A DNA stretch of 64,000 nt. Source: Saprospiraceae bacterium. Its GTDB lineage: Bacteria; Bacteroidota; Bacteroidia; Chitinophagales; Saprospiraceae. The notes below the pieces were generated by a model. That model saw nothing but the letters and a program-made list of their open reading frames with translations. It did not search any database and was not told the DNA's origin. Location: contig JADKBS010000026.1 of the NCBI GenBank assembly GCA_016714985.1, forward strand, positions 62,001-126,000, read 5' to 3'. Made by a program: the position numbers and the translations under genes. Every line of letters begins with the position of its first letter. Positions within the stretch are counted from its first letter, which is position 1. Below, one piece after another: positions 36,374 through 45,481 of the stretch.

Positions 36374-37672
36374 TTATTTTGGGATTTTTTGTTGCCAGTC
36401 CTCGCCCAGCCAGGTTATCATTTTCGACGCTACTTGATCTCCTTTCTCAACATCGCCAAACTCCCTGTCGTTAATTTTTATCCATGCGGCTCCAATAAAC
36501 GGTACCGTGGAGTTCTGGCGGATGCCATCGTCCAATTTCTCTGCCACGAGCAAGGCTTGTTCATAGTAGTCGTAGGCGTCTTTCCAATCACTTGTTTGCT
36601 CTGCACAGAATGCGCTCATACGCCAAGCTTCCATTTCTTTGAAAATATCCTTGGCTGTTTGAGAAGCAGGTACAGCAGCCCGATACACGGCAGCAGCGGC
36701 TTGGTAATCTTTTGCACTTACCAATGCTGATCCTTTAAAAAACAGTGCATTCACAGCCAATGGTGGCCCAAGTGGGTTTTCTTCCTTTGTGGCAATATCG
36801 GCTAATTTTTTGGCCTCATCCAGGTTGGAAATTGCCTTTGGAAGGTTTTTCCCCGTCACCCAGCCCGAACCCATAGCCAAATGGACGGCTACCTGAAGGT
36901 GTATCCAGTTGTTGGAGGCTGCTATGCCAAGCGCTGTATCTGCAATTTTTTCGGCTTTATCAAACTGGCTCTTGCCAATTGCTTCGGACAAGTCGGTGAA
37001 AGCATGTTGAAATTTTACACCGGGGTTGTTGGGGCCACCAGCTGCGCTGGCAATTTCCTTCATGGCCTGAGGCATGTCCAACTCGGGCTTGAAAACCATA
37101 ACAGCCTCTGGCAAGCTATTGGCCAAGCCGCCAAAGGCAGGGCTGTCAGCATCGTCCACAATCATGAACCGTACCTTGTTTCCAGCCCTACTAGTCAGAA
37201 GGGCTTCCTCCAGCCAAGCAGTTAATCCTGTTGTACTTCTTATTTCTACTGGTTGGAGAAAAGCTACCACCGCATCATCGAGGTCTTCCAAGGATTGGCC
37301 GAATGCATCGAGATTTTTAAGCAAATATTCCTGATCGGAACCGCCATAATTTTGAGGGGTCCAATTGATGGGGACAGACTCTTCCCCAAGTTCCTCTTTG
37401 TACCCCTTTACCTTGTCAGAAAGTTCCTGCACTAATTCCTGACCAAAATTTTTACCCTTAATAAAAGGTGTCTCGAATCGCACAATCAAATCTGGAATCT
37501 CCCCAAAAGCCGAGCATTCCATGTTGTAAAACTCATCCAAAACTTGACGTTCGTCAGTTTCAAGTAGCCAGCAGCAAAGCTTGGCTTTTTCATTGCTATG
37601 AAAAGCCTTATAGTGCAGCCTCAGTTGCTCTATCCTTCGTGTTACCGGATTATGTTTTGGAGTGATTGACAT
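36374..37672 (-). CDS. Helical-repeat (TPR-like) protein upstream of Rhs, probable effector adaptor
   Basis: The 432-residue soluble protein has an N-terminal alpha/beta part (about 1-200, including VRFMIVDDADSPAFGGL). A C-terminal TPR-like helical array follows (about 210-400, motifs such as AKKLADIATKEENPLGPPLAV and DYYEQALLVAEKL). It ends six bases before the Rhs start on the same strand, so the two are almost certainly co-transcribed and translationally linked. T6SS Rhs effectors usually have a dedicated chaperone or adaptor encoded just upstream. This protein holds that place but matches no adaptor family I can name. No signal peptide is present. Confidence 0.65.
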   Translation of the reverse strand: MSITPKHNPVTRRIEQLRLHYKAFHSNEKAKLCCWLLETDERQVLDEFYNMECSAFGEIPDLIVRFETPFIKGKNFGQELVQELSDKVKGYKEELGEESVPINWTPQNYGGSDQEYLLKNLDAFGQSLEDLDDAVVAFLQPVEIRSTTGLTAWLEEALLTSRAGNKVRFMIVDDADSPAFGGLANSLPEAVMVFKPELDMPQAMKEIASAAGGPNNPGVKFQHAFTDLSEAIGKSQFDKAEKIADTALGIAASNNWIHLQVAVHLAMGSGWVTGKNLPKAISNLDEAKKLADIATKEENPLGPPLAVNALFFKGSALVSAKDYQAAAAVYRAAVPASQTAKDIFKEMEAWRMSAFCAEQTSDWKDAYDYYEQALLVAEKLDDGIRQNSTVPFIGAAWIKINDREFGDVEKGDQVASKMITWLGEDWQQKIPK

Positions 37673-38096
37673 ATTTTGTTTTCAGATGTGGTACGTTTTA
37701 AAGATACTTCAAACAAGGCATCGTCCCTCCCCCGCTAAAGTTTACATTGTAATACCACATACCAATAAAATGTTACCAAATTTCTACCCTGCCAGAAACA
37801 TTCTATCAATATGGGGAATAAAACACAATAGAAGGTAGCTTCATGAGGGCTTAGCCAAATTCTCATCAAAACCAAGGGCTGAAATTATGACAGAAAGGGA
37901 ACTTGACAATCATTTCATCCAAAAAAAATCTCCTTCTTGGCCTATTTCCATAGAAAATCAGGGAAATAAACTTCATTACTTGACAAAAGTGTGGAACAAT
38001 TTCAAAAATCTTGTACCTTGGCGAGGCGAAATTCATAGCCTTCCTTGTCACGAAGGCTATTATTTGAAGCAAAGGGTTCAGACCCCCAACAACACT
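37673..38096. promoter_or_regulatory. Divergent intergenic region between effector island and clpV
   Basis: This 424-base stretch separates the leftward effector genes from the rightward T6SS core. The sequence is AT-rich, with TACCTTGGC at 38014-38022, one mismatch from the Bacteroidota -7 element, 75 bases before the preferred clpV ATG. On the minus strand TATCTTTA near 37700 is a weaker candidate for the leftward promoter. An in-frame extension of clpV starts at 37887, but the added 70 residues do not resemble the family. Confidence 0.4.
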
Positions 38097-40598
38097 ATGC
38101 TTATGCTGACTTTGCTGACTTTTACACCGGAACTCAAGCTCGCCATTCAAATAGCCCAATCTATTGCCAAAGAGCATCGCAACGCAGAGTACTCGCCGGC
38201 ACATTTATTAAAGGGCATTCTACATAACGATGTAGGCACGGGATCCCTTTTAGCCTCATGGGGCAAAAACATCCACTTTGCCCGCGAGTGGGCAGATGTG
38301 CATATTGCCCGTTACCCCAAGTCGGGCAGGCCAGTAGAACAACCCGCAGGCGACGAGCAGGTCGCAAGATTGCTGGAGGTGGCCGATGTGGTTAGGCTAA
38401 AACTTTCAGAAGAAGGTATCTCCCCAGTGTGCATCCTAGCCGCCATGGCAAAACCCAATGTGGCATTTACCGCAGACCAGTTAAAGACCTTTCCGTTTTC
38501 AGAAAAAGAGTTGCTTGAAAAAGCTTTGAGCGGCCAGGGCAGCGATGCAATCGTGCCGCCTGTGCCAGATAAAAAAGGAAGCAGCAACGGCACAGCCAAC
38601 AAAGCCAATGAAAAAGGTGCGCTGCTCAGGTTTTGCATTGATAAAACCGAACTGGCGAAGGAAGGCAAAATAGACCCCATTGTAGGCCGTGACCGAGAGG
38701 TGCGGAAAATGGCTGAGATACTTGGCAGGCGGACAAAACCCAACGTTATCATCGTGGGCGAGCCGGGCGTTGGCAAAACAGCCCTTGTAGAAGGCTTTGC
38801 GCAGCGCATTGTGGACGGGCAGGCTCCGCCTCACCTTCAGAGCTCACAGGTATTTGAACTCGACTTAGGAGCGCTGGTGGCGGGAGCTGCTTACAAAGGG
38901 GAAGTAGAAGAGCGCCTTAAAGGCATTATTTCCGAAGTCAAACAATTCGAAAAGGCAATATTGTTCATTGATGAAATCCATGTATTATTGGATCCCAAAG
39001 GGAGTTTAGCTGGTGCCGCTAATCTGCTAAAGCCGGAACTGGCCCGGGGCGAACTGACGGTCATCGGTGCTACCACTTTCGATGAGTATCGCAAATACAT
39101 TGAAAAGGACGACGCATTTAAGCGCAGATTCGATGTGTTGGAAGTGGAAGAGCCAGATGCCGATAAGGCAGAGCGGATGTTGAAAATCCTGCTCGCCCGC
39201 TACGAGGAACACCATGAAATAAAGGTGGAAGAAGAAGCACTTCGTGAAGCTGTGCGCCTAGCTTTCCGCTATCTCAAAGACCGCCGCCTGCCCGATGCCG
39301 CCATTGACCTGGTGGACAAGACCATGGCAGCCGTGCGCATGATGAAAAGCACCAGCGCCGGAGAACTGACCGCCCTCCTCTCAGAGCTGGAGGAGCTGGA
39401 AAAAACGCTTGAAGAAGCAGGCCAGGAAACCGTGCTTCGGGAATTGCGTTGGTTTGATGGACAAATCAAAGACAGGGTCAGCCCCATCCTGTTGGGCAAG
39501 TTGCAAAACCTGAAAGAAGCGCAAAAAATTGAAGCCACCGAAAGCCTGAATGCCTACCTAAAGGAAGTACTGGCCGAGCTTCAAACCTATGACGTGACGA
39601 ACAAGGAAACCGTCACCGCTTCCGACATAGCAGCCATGGTGGCCTACTCCACGGGTATCCCGCTGGGCAAGCTGCAATCGGACGAGCGGGAGAAACTAGA
39701 GCGGCTTGTTGACCACCTCAAGAAACGGGTGGTCGGGCAAGACCATGCACTTGAAACACTTTCCAACGCCATCGGCATCAGCAGGGCAGGCCTGTCGGAC
39801 GACCGAAGGCCTATTGGTTCTTTTTTCTTTCTTGGCCCCACGGGCACTGGCAAAACGGAATTGGCCAAGGCCATTGCAGAATTTCTGTTCAATGACGAAC
39901 GGGCGCTGATGCGCTTTGACATGTCCGAATACACACAAAGCCATGCCGTGGACACGCTGACGGGCGCCCCGCCTGGCTTCGTAGGGCATGAGGAGGGCGG
40001 TGTTTTGGTCAACCGCATCCGTGAACAACCCTATTCCGTGGTGCTCTTCGATGAAATCGAGAAGGCAGACCCCAACATCTTCAAGGTTTTCCTGCAAATT
40101 TTGGACGACGGGCGACTGTCCGACAAACTGGGCAAGGAAGGTGACTTCACCAACGCCATCATCCTTTTTACCAGCAATATCGGTAGTGACTATGTCGTCG
40201 AAAAATTCGACGCCGGCGAGATACCAGACCAAGCCGAGCTGGTGGAGCGCATGGGGCGTCATTTCCGCGATGAATTTTTGGGTAGGCTAACGGAGGTCAT
40301 CCCTTTCGCTCCCATCAAGGAGGAGAACATTGTCAAGATACTTGACATACAGCTGAAAAAATTGCATGGTACTTTATCTGACAAAGGCATAAAGCTCGAA
40401 ATTGGGGACGAGGCTAAAAAACACCTGGCCATGATGGGGTTCAACCCGCGCTTTGGGGCTCGCCCCCTGCGCAGGGTCGTGTTCAATGAAGTGCAGAAAC
40501 CCTTGGCCAAAATCATCATCACCGGGAAGCTGGACAGCGGCGGAACCGTCGAGCTGAAGCTGGATGAAGCTAAAAAACTGAAGTTCGAAATCATCTAA
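38097..40598 (+). CDS. clpV: T6SS AAA+ ATPase ClpV (TssH)
   Basis: The 834-residue protein has an N-terminal Clp-N helical domain (FTPELKLAIQIAQSIAKEHRN). The first AAA+ module has Walker A GEPGVGKT (221-228) and Walker B LFIDEIH. A middle region (about 430-510) and a second AAA+ module with GPTGTGKT (about 580) and VVLFDEIEKA follow, then a ClpB-type D2 C-terminus (FNPRFGARPLRRV). The preferred start (MLMLTLLTFTPEL) aligns with the Clp-N domain; upstream in-frame codons from 37887 do not. It disassembles the contracted TssB/TssC sheath. tssB follows 31 bases later, and housekeeping ClpB is excluded by this position. Confidence 0.93.
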   Translation: MLMLTLLTFTPELKLAIQIAQSIAKEHRNAEYSPAHLLKGILHNDVGTGSLLASWGKNIHFAREWADVHIARYPKSGRPVEQPAGDEQVARLLEVADVVRLKLSEEGISPVCILAAMAKPNVAFTADQLKTFPFSEKELLEKALSGQGSDAIVPPVPDKKGSSNGTANKANEKGALLRFCIDKTELAKEGKIDPIVGRDREVRKMAEILGRRTKPNVIIVGEPGVGKTALVEGFAQRIVDGQAPPHLQSSQVFELDLGALVAGAAYKGEVEERLKGIISEVKQFEKAILFIDEIHVLLDPKGSLAGAANLLKPELARGELTVIGATTFDEYRKYIEKDDAFKRRFDVLEVEEPDADKAERMLKILLARYEEHHEIKVEEEALREAVRLAFRYLKDRRLPDAAIDLVDKTMAAVRMMKSTSAGELTALLSELEELEKTLEEAGQETVLRELRWFDGQIKDRVSPILLGKLQNLKEAQKIEATESLNAYLKEVLAELQTYDVTNKETVTASDIAAMVAYSTGIPLGKLQSDEREKLERLVDHLKKRVVGQDHALETLSNAIGISRAGLSDDRRPIGSFFFLGPTGTGKTELAKAIAEFLFNDERALMRFDMSEYTQSHAVDTLTGAPPGFVGHEEGGVLVNRIREQPYSVVLFDEIEKADPNIFKVFLQILDDGRLSDKLGKEGDFTNAIILFTSNIGSDYVVEKFDAGEIPDQAELVERMGRHFRDEFLGRLTEVIPFAPIKEENIVKILDIQLKKLHGTLSDKGIKLEIGDEAKKHLAMMGFNPRFGARPLRRVVFNEVQKPLAKIIITGKLDSGGTVELKLDEAKKLKFEII

Positions 40599-40629
40599 AA
40601 AATTCACCCTTTAAATTAATGCACGACTT

Positions 40630-41100
40630 ATGGCATTTAACATGGACAACTTGGAACTGAAAAAAAACGGGTTCATCTATGAAGCAACGGAACCCACCTC
40701 GGCCGCAATGGCAGACCTGCCCAAAAACAGGACCATGCTATTGGCTGAATTGAACGACAAACCTCCTTCAAAGCCCGAAGTGGTTTACGATTTGGAAACC
40801 ATGGAAGCCGTCTTCGATTATTTCAAACCTCAATCCAAGGTGGAATTCACCAACGAAGAAGGCGCTTCGGTCAACGAAAAACTGGAGTTCAAAAACGTTG
40901 GTGACTTTGGTAAAAAATCTTTGATCAACCAAAGCGAATTCCTGCGTTCTACCGAGCAAAAGAAGATAGATTACAAATCTTTTGCCAGACAGATACAGAA
41001 CAACCGTGTGCTACAAAAAGCGCTCAGCGACTCCAAAAAAAAGGAGGCTTATATCACATTGCTGAAATCAATGCTCCAAGACCTGGAAGAAAACGGTTGA
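40630..41100 (+). CDS. tssB: T6SS small sheath protein TssB
   Basis: The 156-residue protein shows the Bacteroidota TssB pattern: a beta-rich N-terminus (LELKKNGFIYEATEP), a central KVEFTNEEGASVNEKLEFKNVGDF segment, and a C-terminal helical part (VLQKALSDSKKKEAYITLLKSML). With TssC it forms the contractile sheath. ClpV is encoded just upstream and TssC 137 bases downstream; that gap shows no other gene. Confidence 0.93.
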   Translation: MAFNMDNLELKKNGFIYEATEPTSAAMADLPKNRTMLLAELNDKPPSKPEVVYDLETMEAVFDYFKPQSKVEFTNEEGASVNEKLEFKNVGDFGKKSLINQSEFLRSTEQKKIDYKSFARQIQNNRVLQKALSDSKKKEAYITLLKSMLQDLEENG

Positions 41101-41237
41101 AGGGATTTGCTGAAAGGTGAGTGGTAAGTGTAACAAGTTGCCATGTTTGCACCTGCACCATATTAGTTGAGTAAGCCAGGGCATCTAAATACCCTCCCTT
41201 CGTCAACCATAAACATTAAATCATACAACTTAAAATC

Positions 41238-42638
41238 ATGAGTGGCCAACAACAAGACAATTTGCAGGCATCTGAATTTGAACAACCACAATCGCAGGTT
41301 CAAACCCGCCAGCCCGTAGAGCAAGTACCAGCCGCGGCCGTAGAAGAAGCGCTGGACCTACTCAGCGAATTTGGCGGGTATGAACTCGTATCAACCACTG
41401 TCGAAAGCGCGGAAAACCTAGACCCCAACCAGGCGGCCCTGCGGGAAATATTCCTGGCCGAGCAAGAGAATGCGGAAGAGCGCGACAAGCTGAAAAAGCG
41501 CCTTCGTTCCTGGATTGCATTGCTTACATCCGTGGACAATGTAGGCGACATGATAGAAAAAGGCCAGGAACTTAGCGAGCAGAACGAAAAACTTCTTAAT
41601 GCCAACCTGAAAATAGCACTTGACGCAACCCGCAAGCTGGAAACCAATTACCGCACCGTGGCTACTTTCTATCAGAATGCAGCTGGCGACAAGCCCGTCA
41701 AAAACGTTTCCATCATCAATGCCTCCATGGAAAAAATTGCCGACAACGACAATCCCGTTGTGCGGAAATTGGTGGGCGATGAAATGCAGAACAAATTCGA
41801 TAGGCTCGATTTGATGAACCACTACAGCATGCTGGTAGTGCCGGGCTTTATCGGCAACAAATCCGTCATAGACGAGTGGGGCCGGGTTGCCTTTGAAAAC
41901 AAGGTGATGCTGCTGACAGATTTCCGGAATCTTGACACACCTGCCATGACATTGAAGCTGTTTGAGCAGGCGAAAATGACTGGCGAAGATGACTTCAAAT
42001 CCAATATGATGATGACGTGCAACTATCTCGTTGCGCGGGAAGCCGTTACGGAAGCAGGAGAAAAAGAGCCTATGTACATTCCCCCAAGTGCCGCCTTGGC
42101 TGGTAGGATGTACAGTGAAAATATCGGCCAAGTAGCAGCGGGTAAAAAACATGGCTTGTTGCGCGGTATTACTGGCACCCGGTACGATATAAGAGCTAGC
42201 GATTTGTCAGACTTGGGAGACAAGGGCTTAGTGCCAGTTGTCTTTGAATTCGGACAGGTGCAGGCGTTCTCTCAAAAGACCCTGTTCAATGGCTCCAACA
42301 TTGGCTTGCAGACCTACTCCGTGGTGCGCACTTTTGACTGGTTGACCAAAAGCATGATGGATTACCTTAACCGGATGCTTTTTCAAAACATATCAACCAA
42401 CATGGAAATGAACATCCGGAACGAAGTCTCTTCATTTTTGGATAAATGCCAGCGCGAAACAAAAGTAATTGAAAAGTTTGCAGGTGTTACTGTTAGCCGC
42501 GACCCTAAGCACCGCGACCGTGTTTTGGTCAATATGAAGATTACTCCTTTTTTCCCTGCGCGGAATTTTGTGATTTTTTTGGACGGAAAAAGAGGCGATG
42601 ACGGAAATGTTAGTGTAAAAGGTAAAACTGGCGAGTAA
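41238..42638 (+). CDS. tssC: T6SS large sheath protein TssC
   Basis: The 466-residue protein matches TssC in length and in several segments: SVDNVGDMIEKGQELSEQNEKL near the N-terminus, the central VMLLTDFRNLDTPAM and MYIPPSAALAGRMY, and the C-terminal DRVLVNMKITPFFPARNFVIFLDG strand that interlocks with TssB. The acidic, Gln-rich first 60 residues are variable. It polymerises with TssB into the sheath that drives the Hcp tube. The 135-base gap to hcp contains no gene. Confidence 0.95.
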   Translation: MSGQQQDNLQASEFEQPQSQVQTRQPVEQVPAAAVEEALDLLSEFGGYELVSTTVESAENLDPNQAALREIFLAEQENAEERDKLKKRLRSWIALLTSVDNVGDMIEKGQELSEQNEKLLNANLKIALDATRKLETNYRTVATFYQNAAGDKPVKNVSIINASMEKIADNDNPVVRKLVGDEMQNKFDRLDLMNHYSMLVVPGFIGNKSVIDEWGRVAFENKVMLLTDFRNLDTPAMTLKLFEQAKMTGEDDFKSNMMMTCNYLVAREAVTEAGEKEPMYIPPSAALAGRMYSENIGQVAAGKKHGLLRGITGTRYDIRASDLSDLGDKGLVPVVFEFGQVQAFSQKTLFNGSNIGLQTYSVVRTFDWLTKSMMDYLNRMLFQNISTNMEMNIRNEVSSFLDKCQRETKVIEKFAGVTVSRDPKHRDRVLVNMKITPFFPARNFVIFLDGKRGDDGNVSVKGKTGE

Positions 42639-42773
42639 CATTTTTCATATCCGGGTATAATAAAGAGTAGTTGTTCGAGAAATAGATGTTCAGAAAACCT
42701 CCGGGGAAAAAACTGAATGCCATTTATCTGCAACCGTGTTCATCATTTTTTTCAACAACCAAATTTCTAAATC

Positions 42774-43166
42774 ATGTTCAACGCAAAATTGAAAATCGAA
42801 GGTAAAGAGTTTGCCATCCTGAAATGCCATTATGTACTCGACCGTGACACCGACCTTTCAGGCCGTCCTTCTACTGACATCAGGGCTGGAAAAGTGACCA
42901 TGCAGATCGAATCCTCCAGCGACACCATGTTCTACGATTGGGTTATCAATGCGTATGCCCAAAAAGACGGAGAAATCGAATTTTACAAGCGCAACGATCC
43001 CACTCCCGCTAAAGTGCTAAAATTCGAAGAGGCTTATATGGTGGATTATGGCGAAGACTTCGATGTGGTGGGCGGCAACAAAGAGCAGCCCATGGTGGAA
43101 ACCTTCACCGTTTCTGCCCGAAAACTGACCTTGGGTGGCACTTTTGAAAAAATCTGGCCTGAATAA
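42774..43166 (+). CDS. hcp: T6SS inner tube protein Hcp (TssD)
   Basis: The 130-residue protein is a single beta-barrel of Hcp type: FNAKLKIEGKEFAILKCHYVLDRDTD, TDIRAGKVTMQIESSSDT and the closing VETFTVSARKLTLGGTFEKIW. Hcp hexamers stack into the tube capped by VgrG and PAAR. A strong hairpin follows the gene, which may terminate or protect the transcript and so favour higher Hcp output than VgrG. No effector extension is present. Confidence 0.93.
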   Translation: MFNAKLKIEGKEFAILKCHYVLDRDTDLSGRPSTDIRAGKVTMQIESSSDTMFYDWVINAYAQKDGEIEFYKRNDPTPAKVLKFEEAYMVDYGEDFDVVGGNKEQPMVETFTVSARKLTLGGTFEKIWPE

Positions 43167-43190
43167 GCCCTTGCCCACTCCTTTTTCATT

Positions 43191-43231
43191 GATTCACAGC
43201 CGCTTCCCTCGTTGGGAAGCGGCTGTGAATC
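43191..43231. terminator. Perfect 18-bp hairpin between hcp and vgrG
   Basis: An 18-base arm beginning GATTCACAGCC is followed by a five-base loop (TCGTT) and an exact complementary arm. Only a short T-poor tail (GCTTTATT) follows, so it may be a partial terminator, attenuator or RNA-stabilising element. It lies 24 bases after the hcp stop and 30 bases before the vgrG GTG. Confidence 0.6.
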
Positions 43232-43261
43232 GCTTTATTAACCAGCCCAAATTTCGCAACC

Positions 43262-45016
43262 GTGGAACGGAAAATAATATCCGCCGTGGAAATTGATGGG
43301 AAACCCATTTCCCCCATTTCATCGCTTATCGTTCACCAGCCATTGAATGGGCACCATAGTTTCGAAGTCCGTTGCCCCCTTTCCGAAAAGGAAAAGTCGC
43401 TTTCGGATGCTGGCAGTGCCAACGTGGGAAAAGAAATAAAAATTGACCTCGCCTCCAAGAATTCCAAATCTACGTTTACGGGCTTGGTGACCGGTGTCAG
43501 CCTTTCCAAGCACCAAGGTACCGCTATGGAAATCGTTTATCACGGCTACAGCCCTACCATTTTGATGGACGATGGACAACACTGCCAGTCTTTCGAGGAA
43601 AAAACACTCGACAAAATCGCAAAGGAAGTCTGCGGCAAATTTGGTGTCTCGCTGAATGCTGACCCTGCTTACAAGAATCCATTGCATTATTTTGTCCAAT
43701 ACCGTGAAACTGCTTTTTCATTCCTAAGCCGCTTAGCAAGCCTTTACGGTGAATGGTTTTTCTATGATGGGTCAGGGCTTTGCTTTGGCAAAGCACCCAA
43801 GCCAAGTCCGGTGGAACTGATTTTCGGCAGGGATCTTTACAGTTTTGACCTTGGCCTCAATGTGGCACCCATAAAATTCAAGCAGCTAGGATATGATCAT
43901 ATTGGCCACCAATTCCCGGAAAGTGCTTCCAGCGCTGCCAGCGTCACCGAACTGGACGATTACGGAAAAATCGCATCAGGTGCCTCAGAGCAGATTTTCA
44001 AGAACGAACCCTTCTCCCCTACCCCATTGGACATCCAAGACAAAAGTGACCTCGACGAATTGACCAAACACCAGAAAACAGCCAAGGCCGCCAACATGGT
44101 GGTATTTCAGGGCACCAGTGACAACAACCTACTGACGATAGGCGGACTGATCACCGTGAAGGGTAAAATCGGTGATATAGGAAATGCTATTGGCAAAGAA
44201 GTAACCTACGGCGAATACCGCATCATTAAAATATCCCACTCTGCTGACTCTCTTGGGAACTACCAGAATAGCTTCAAAGCAATTCCAGCCAGCCTGGTCG
44301 AGCCCCCCACCAACCCTCAAGTCGTACACCCAGTGTGCGAAATCCAACCAGCAGATGTAATGGAGAACCATGACCCTGAAAAACTGGGCAGGGTGCGGTT
44401 GCAACTTCGCTGGCAGCAGGCCGGCGGAGAGAAGACTCCTTGGGTACGCGTGGCCGCCAGCGGTGCCGGTGGTACGCACGGTGCCTTTTTCATGCCTGAA
44501 AAAGGCGATCAGGTCCTCGTGGCCTTTGAACACAATAACCCCAACAAGCCCTATGTAGTAGGCACACTGTATCATGGCAAGGCAAAACCAGGCGGAGACC
44601 TTTCCAACCCTGATAACAACAAGAAAATCATCAAGACCAAAAGCGGGAATCAAATTGCCATCAGCGACGAAGGGGGCAAAGAATCCATCAAAATTGAAAG
44701 CCAGAGCAACGTCATCACGCTAACTATGGAAGGCGACACAAAAATTTCCATCAGCACCCAGGGTAACATGTCGTTGAGTGCTAACAATATTGTCCTTTCT
44801 GCCAATGAAAATATAGTCCTTTCTGCCGGAAAGGTTGTTACAGCGCAAGCTGGTGATAAAGAAAAACTTACCCTGACAAAAGGCGAATCTGCCAAATTGG
44901 AAGGAAAGGATACAAGCATGACCGGAGAAATGAAGGCCGTGGTACATTCCAAAACCACTTCCGTGGAAGGTGATACGACCGTGGATGTAAAGGGGGGGGT
45001 CATCAATTTAAATTAA
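43262..45016 (+). CDS. vgrG: T6SS spike protein VgrG (TssI)
   Basis: The 584-residue protein begins with a GTG codon. The gp27-like base (about 1-340) includes HYFVQYRETAFSFLSRLASLYGEWFFYDG. The gp5 OB-fold has HPVCEIQPADVMENHDPEKLGRVRLQLRW and ALFMPEKGDQV-type motifs. A beta-helix needle with short repeats (NIVLSANENIVLSAG) ends in GGVINLN. There is no C-terminal effector domain, so cargo must be separate proteins, fitting the Rhs, CHAP and M15 genes on the other strand. It caps the Hcp tube and carries the PAAR-Rhs tip. tssE begins three bases later. Confidence 0.93.
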   Translation: MERKIISAVEIDGKPISPISSLIVHQPLNGHHSFEVRCPLSEKEKSLSDAGSANVGKEIKIDLASKNSKSTFTGLVTGVSLSKHQGTAMEIVYHGYSPTILMDDGQHCQSFEEKTLDKIAKEVCGKFGVSLNADPAYKNPLHYFVQYRETAFSFLSRLASLYGEWFFYDGSGLCFGKAPKPSPVELIFGRDLYSFDLGLNVAPIKFKQLGYDHIGHQFPESASSAASVTELDDYGKIASGASEQIFKNEPFSPTPLDIQDKSDLDELTKHQKTAKAANMVVFQGTSDNNLLTIGGLITVKGKIGDIGNAIGKEVTYGEYRIIKISHSADSLGNYQNSFKAIPASLVEPPTNPQVVHPVCEIQPADVMENHDPEKLGRVRLQLRWQQAGGEKTPWVRVAASGAGGTHGAFFMPEKGDQVLVAFEHNNPNKPYVVGTLYHGKAKPGGDLSNPDNNKKIIKTKSGNQIAISDEGGKESIKIESQSNVITLTMEGDTKISISTQGNMSLSANNIVLSANENIVLSAGKVVTAQAGDKEKLTLTKGESAKLEGKDTSMTGEMKAVVHSKTTSVEGDTTVDVKGGVINLN

Positions 45017-45019
45017 AGT

Positions 45020-45472
45020 ATGGCACATTACAGTTTCCCATTGCGCAGCGGCGAATTGATGAAAAAAAAGCCGGACATACCGATGTGCAGTCTGGAGGAG
45101 TCCATTAGGCAGCATATTTACCTCATTCTGATAACTCGTTTTGAGGAAAACAGGTTTGATACCAGCTATGGATGTGAGCTTTGGGAATATGATTTCGAAA
45201 GCTTGAAAGCTTTGGATGATAAAAAGCATTACTTGGAAAATTGTGTGAAAACCTTATTGCTCAAATACGAAAAACGTGTCTCGGAACCAGCAGTGAGCAT
45301 CAGTATTTCTGAAGGCCCGCTGGTCAGCCATCTTAAGTCAGAGAACAAGGTTAAAAGAAAAATAGAAGTAAAAGTCAGGGGTAGGGTAGCTCAAACCAAC
45401 CAGGCTTTTAATCAGAATTTTGTGATATTCTTCAGTCCTGTAATTACGGAAGGCTTTACTGTCAAAACTTAA
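45020..45472 (+). CDS. tssE: T6SS baseplate protein TssE (gp25-like)
   Basis: The 150-residue protein has the gp25/GPW pattern: an N-terminal helix with SLEESIRQHIYLILITRFEENRFDTSYGCELW, a helix around HYLENCVKTLLLKYEKRV, and C-terminal strands (RKIEVKVRGRVAQTNQAFN). It nucleates sheath assembly at the baseplate. It follows vgrG by three bases and precedes tssF by nine, so it is co-transcribed with both. Confidence 0.88.
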   Translation: MAHYSFPLRSGELMKKKPDIPMCSLEESIRQHIYLILITRFEENRFDTSYGCELWEYDFESLKALDDKKHYLENCVKTLLLKYEKRVSEPAVSISISEGPLVSHLKSENKVKRKIEVKVRGRVAQTNQAFNQNFVIFFSPVITEGFTVKT

Positions 45473-45481
45473 CAGTGTTAA

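Noticed and set aside
37887..38096. Seventy-codon N-terminal extension of ClpV
   Set aside because: It does not resemble Clp-N sequences and overlaps the probable promoter; the family start fits ATG 38097.
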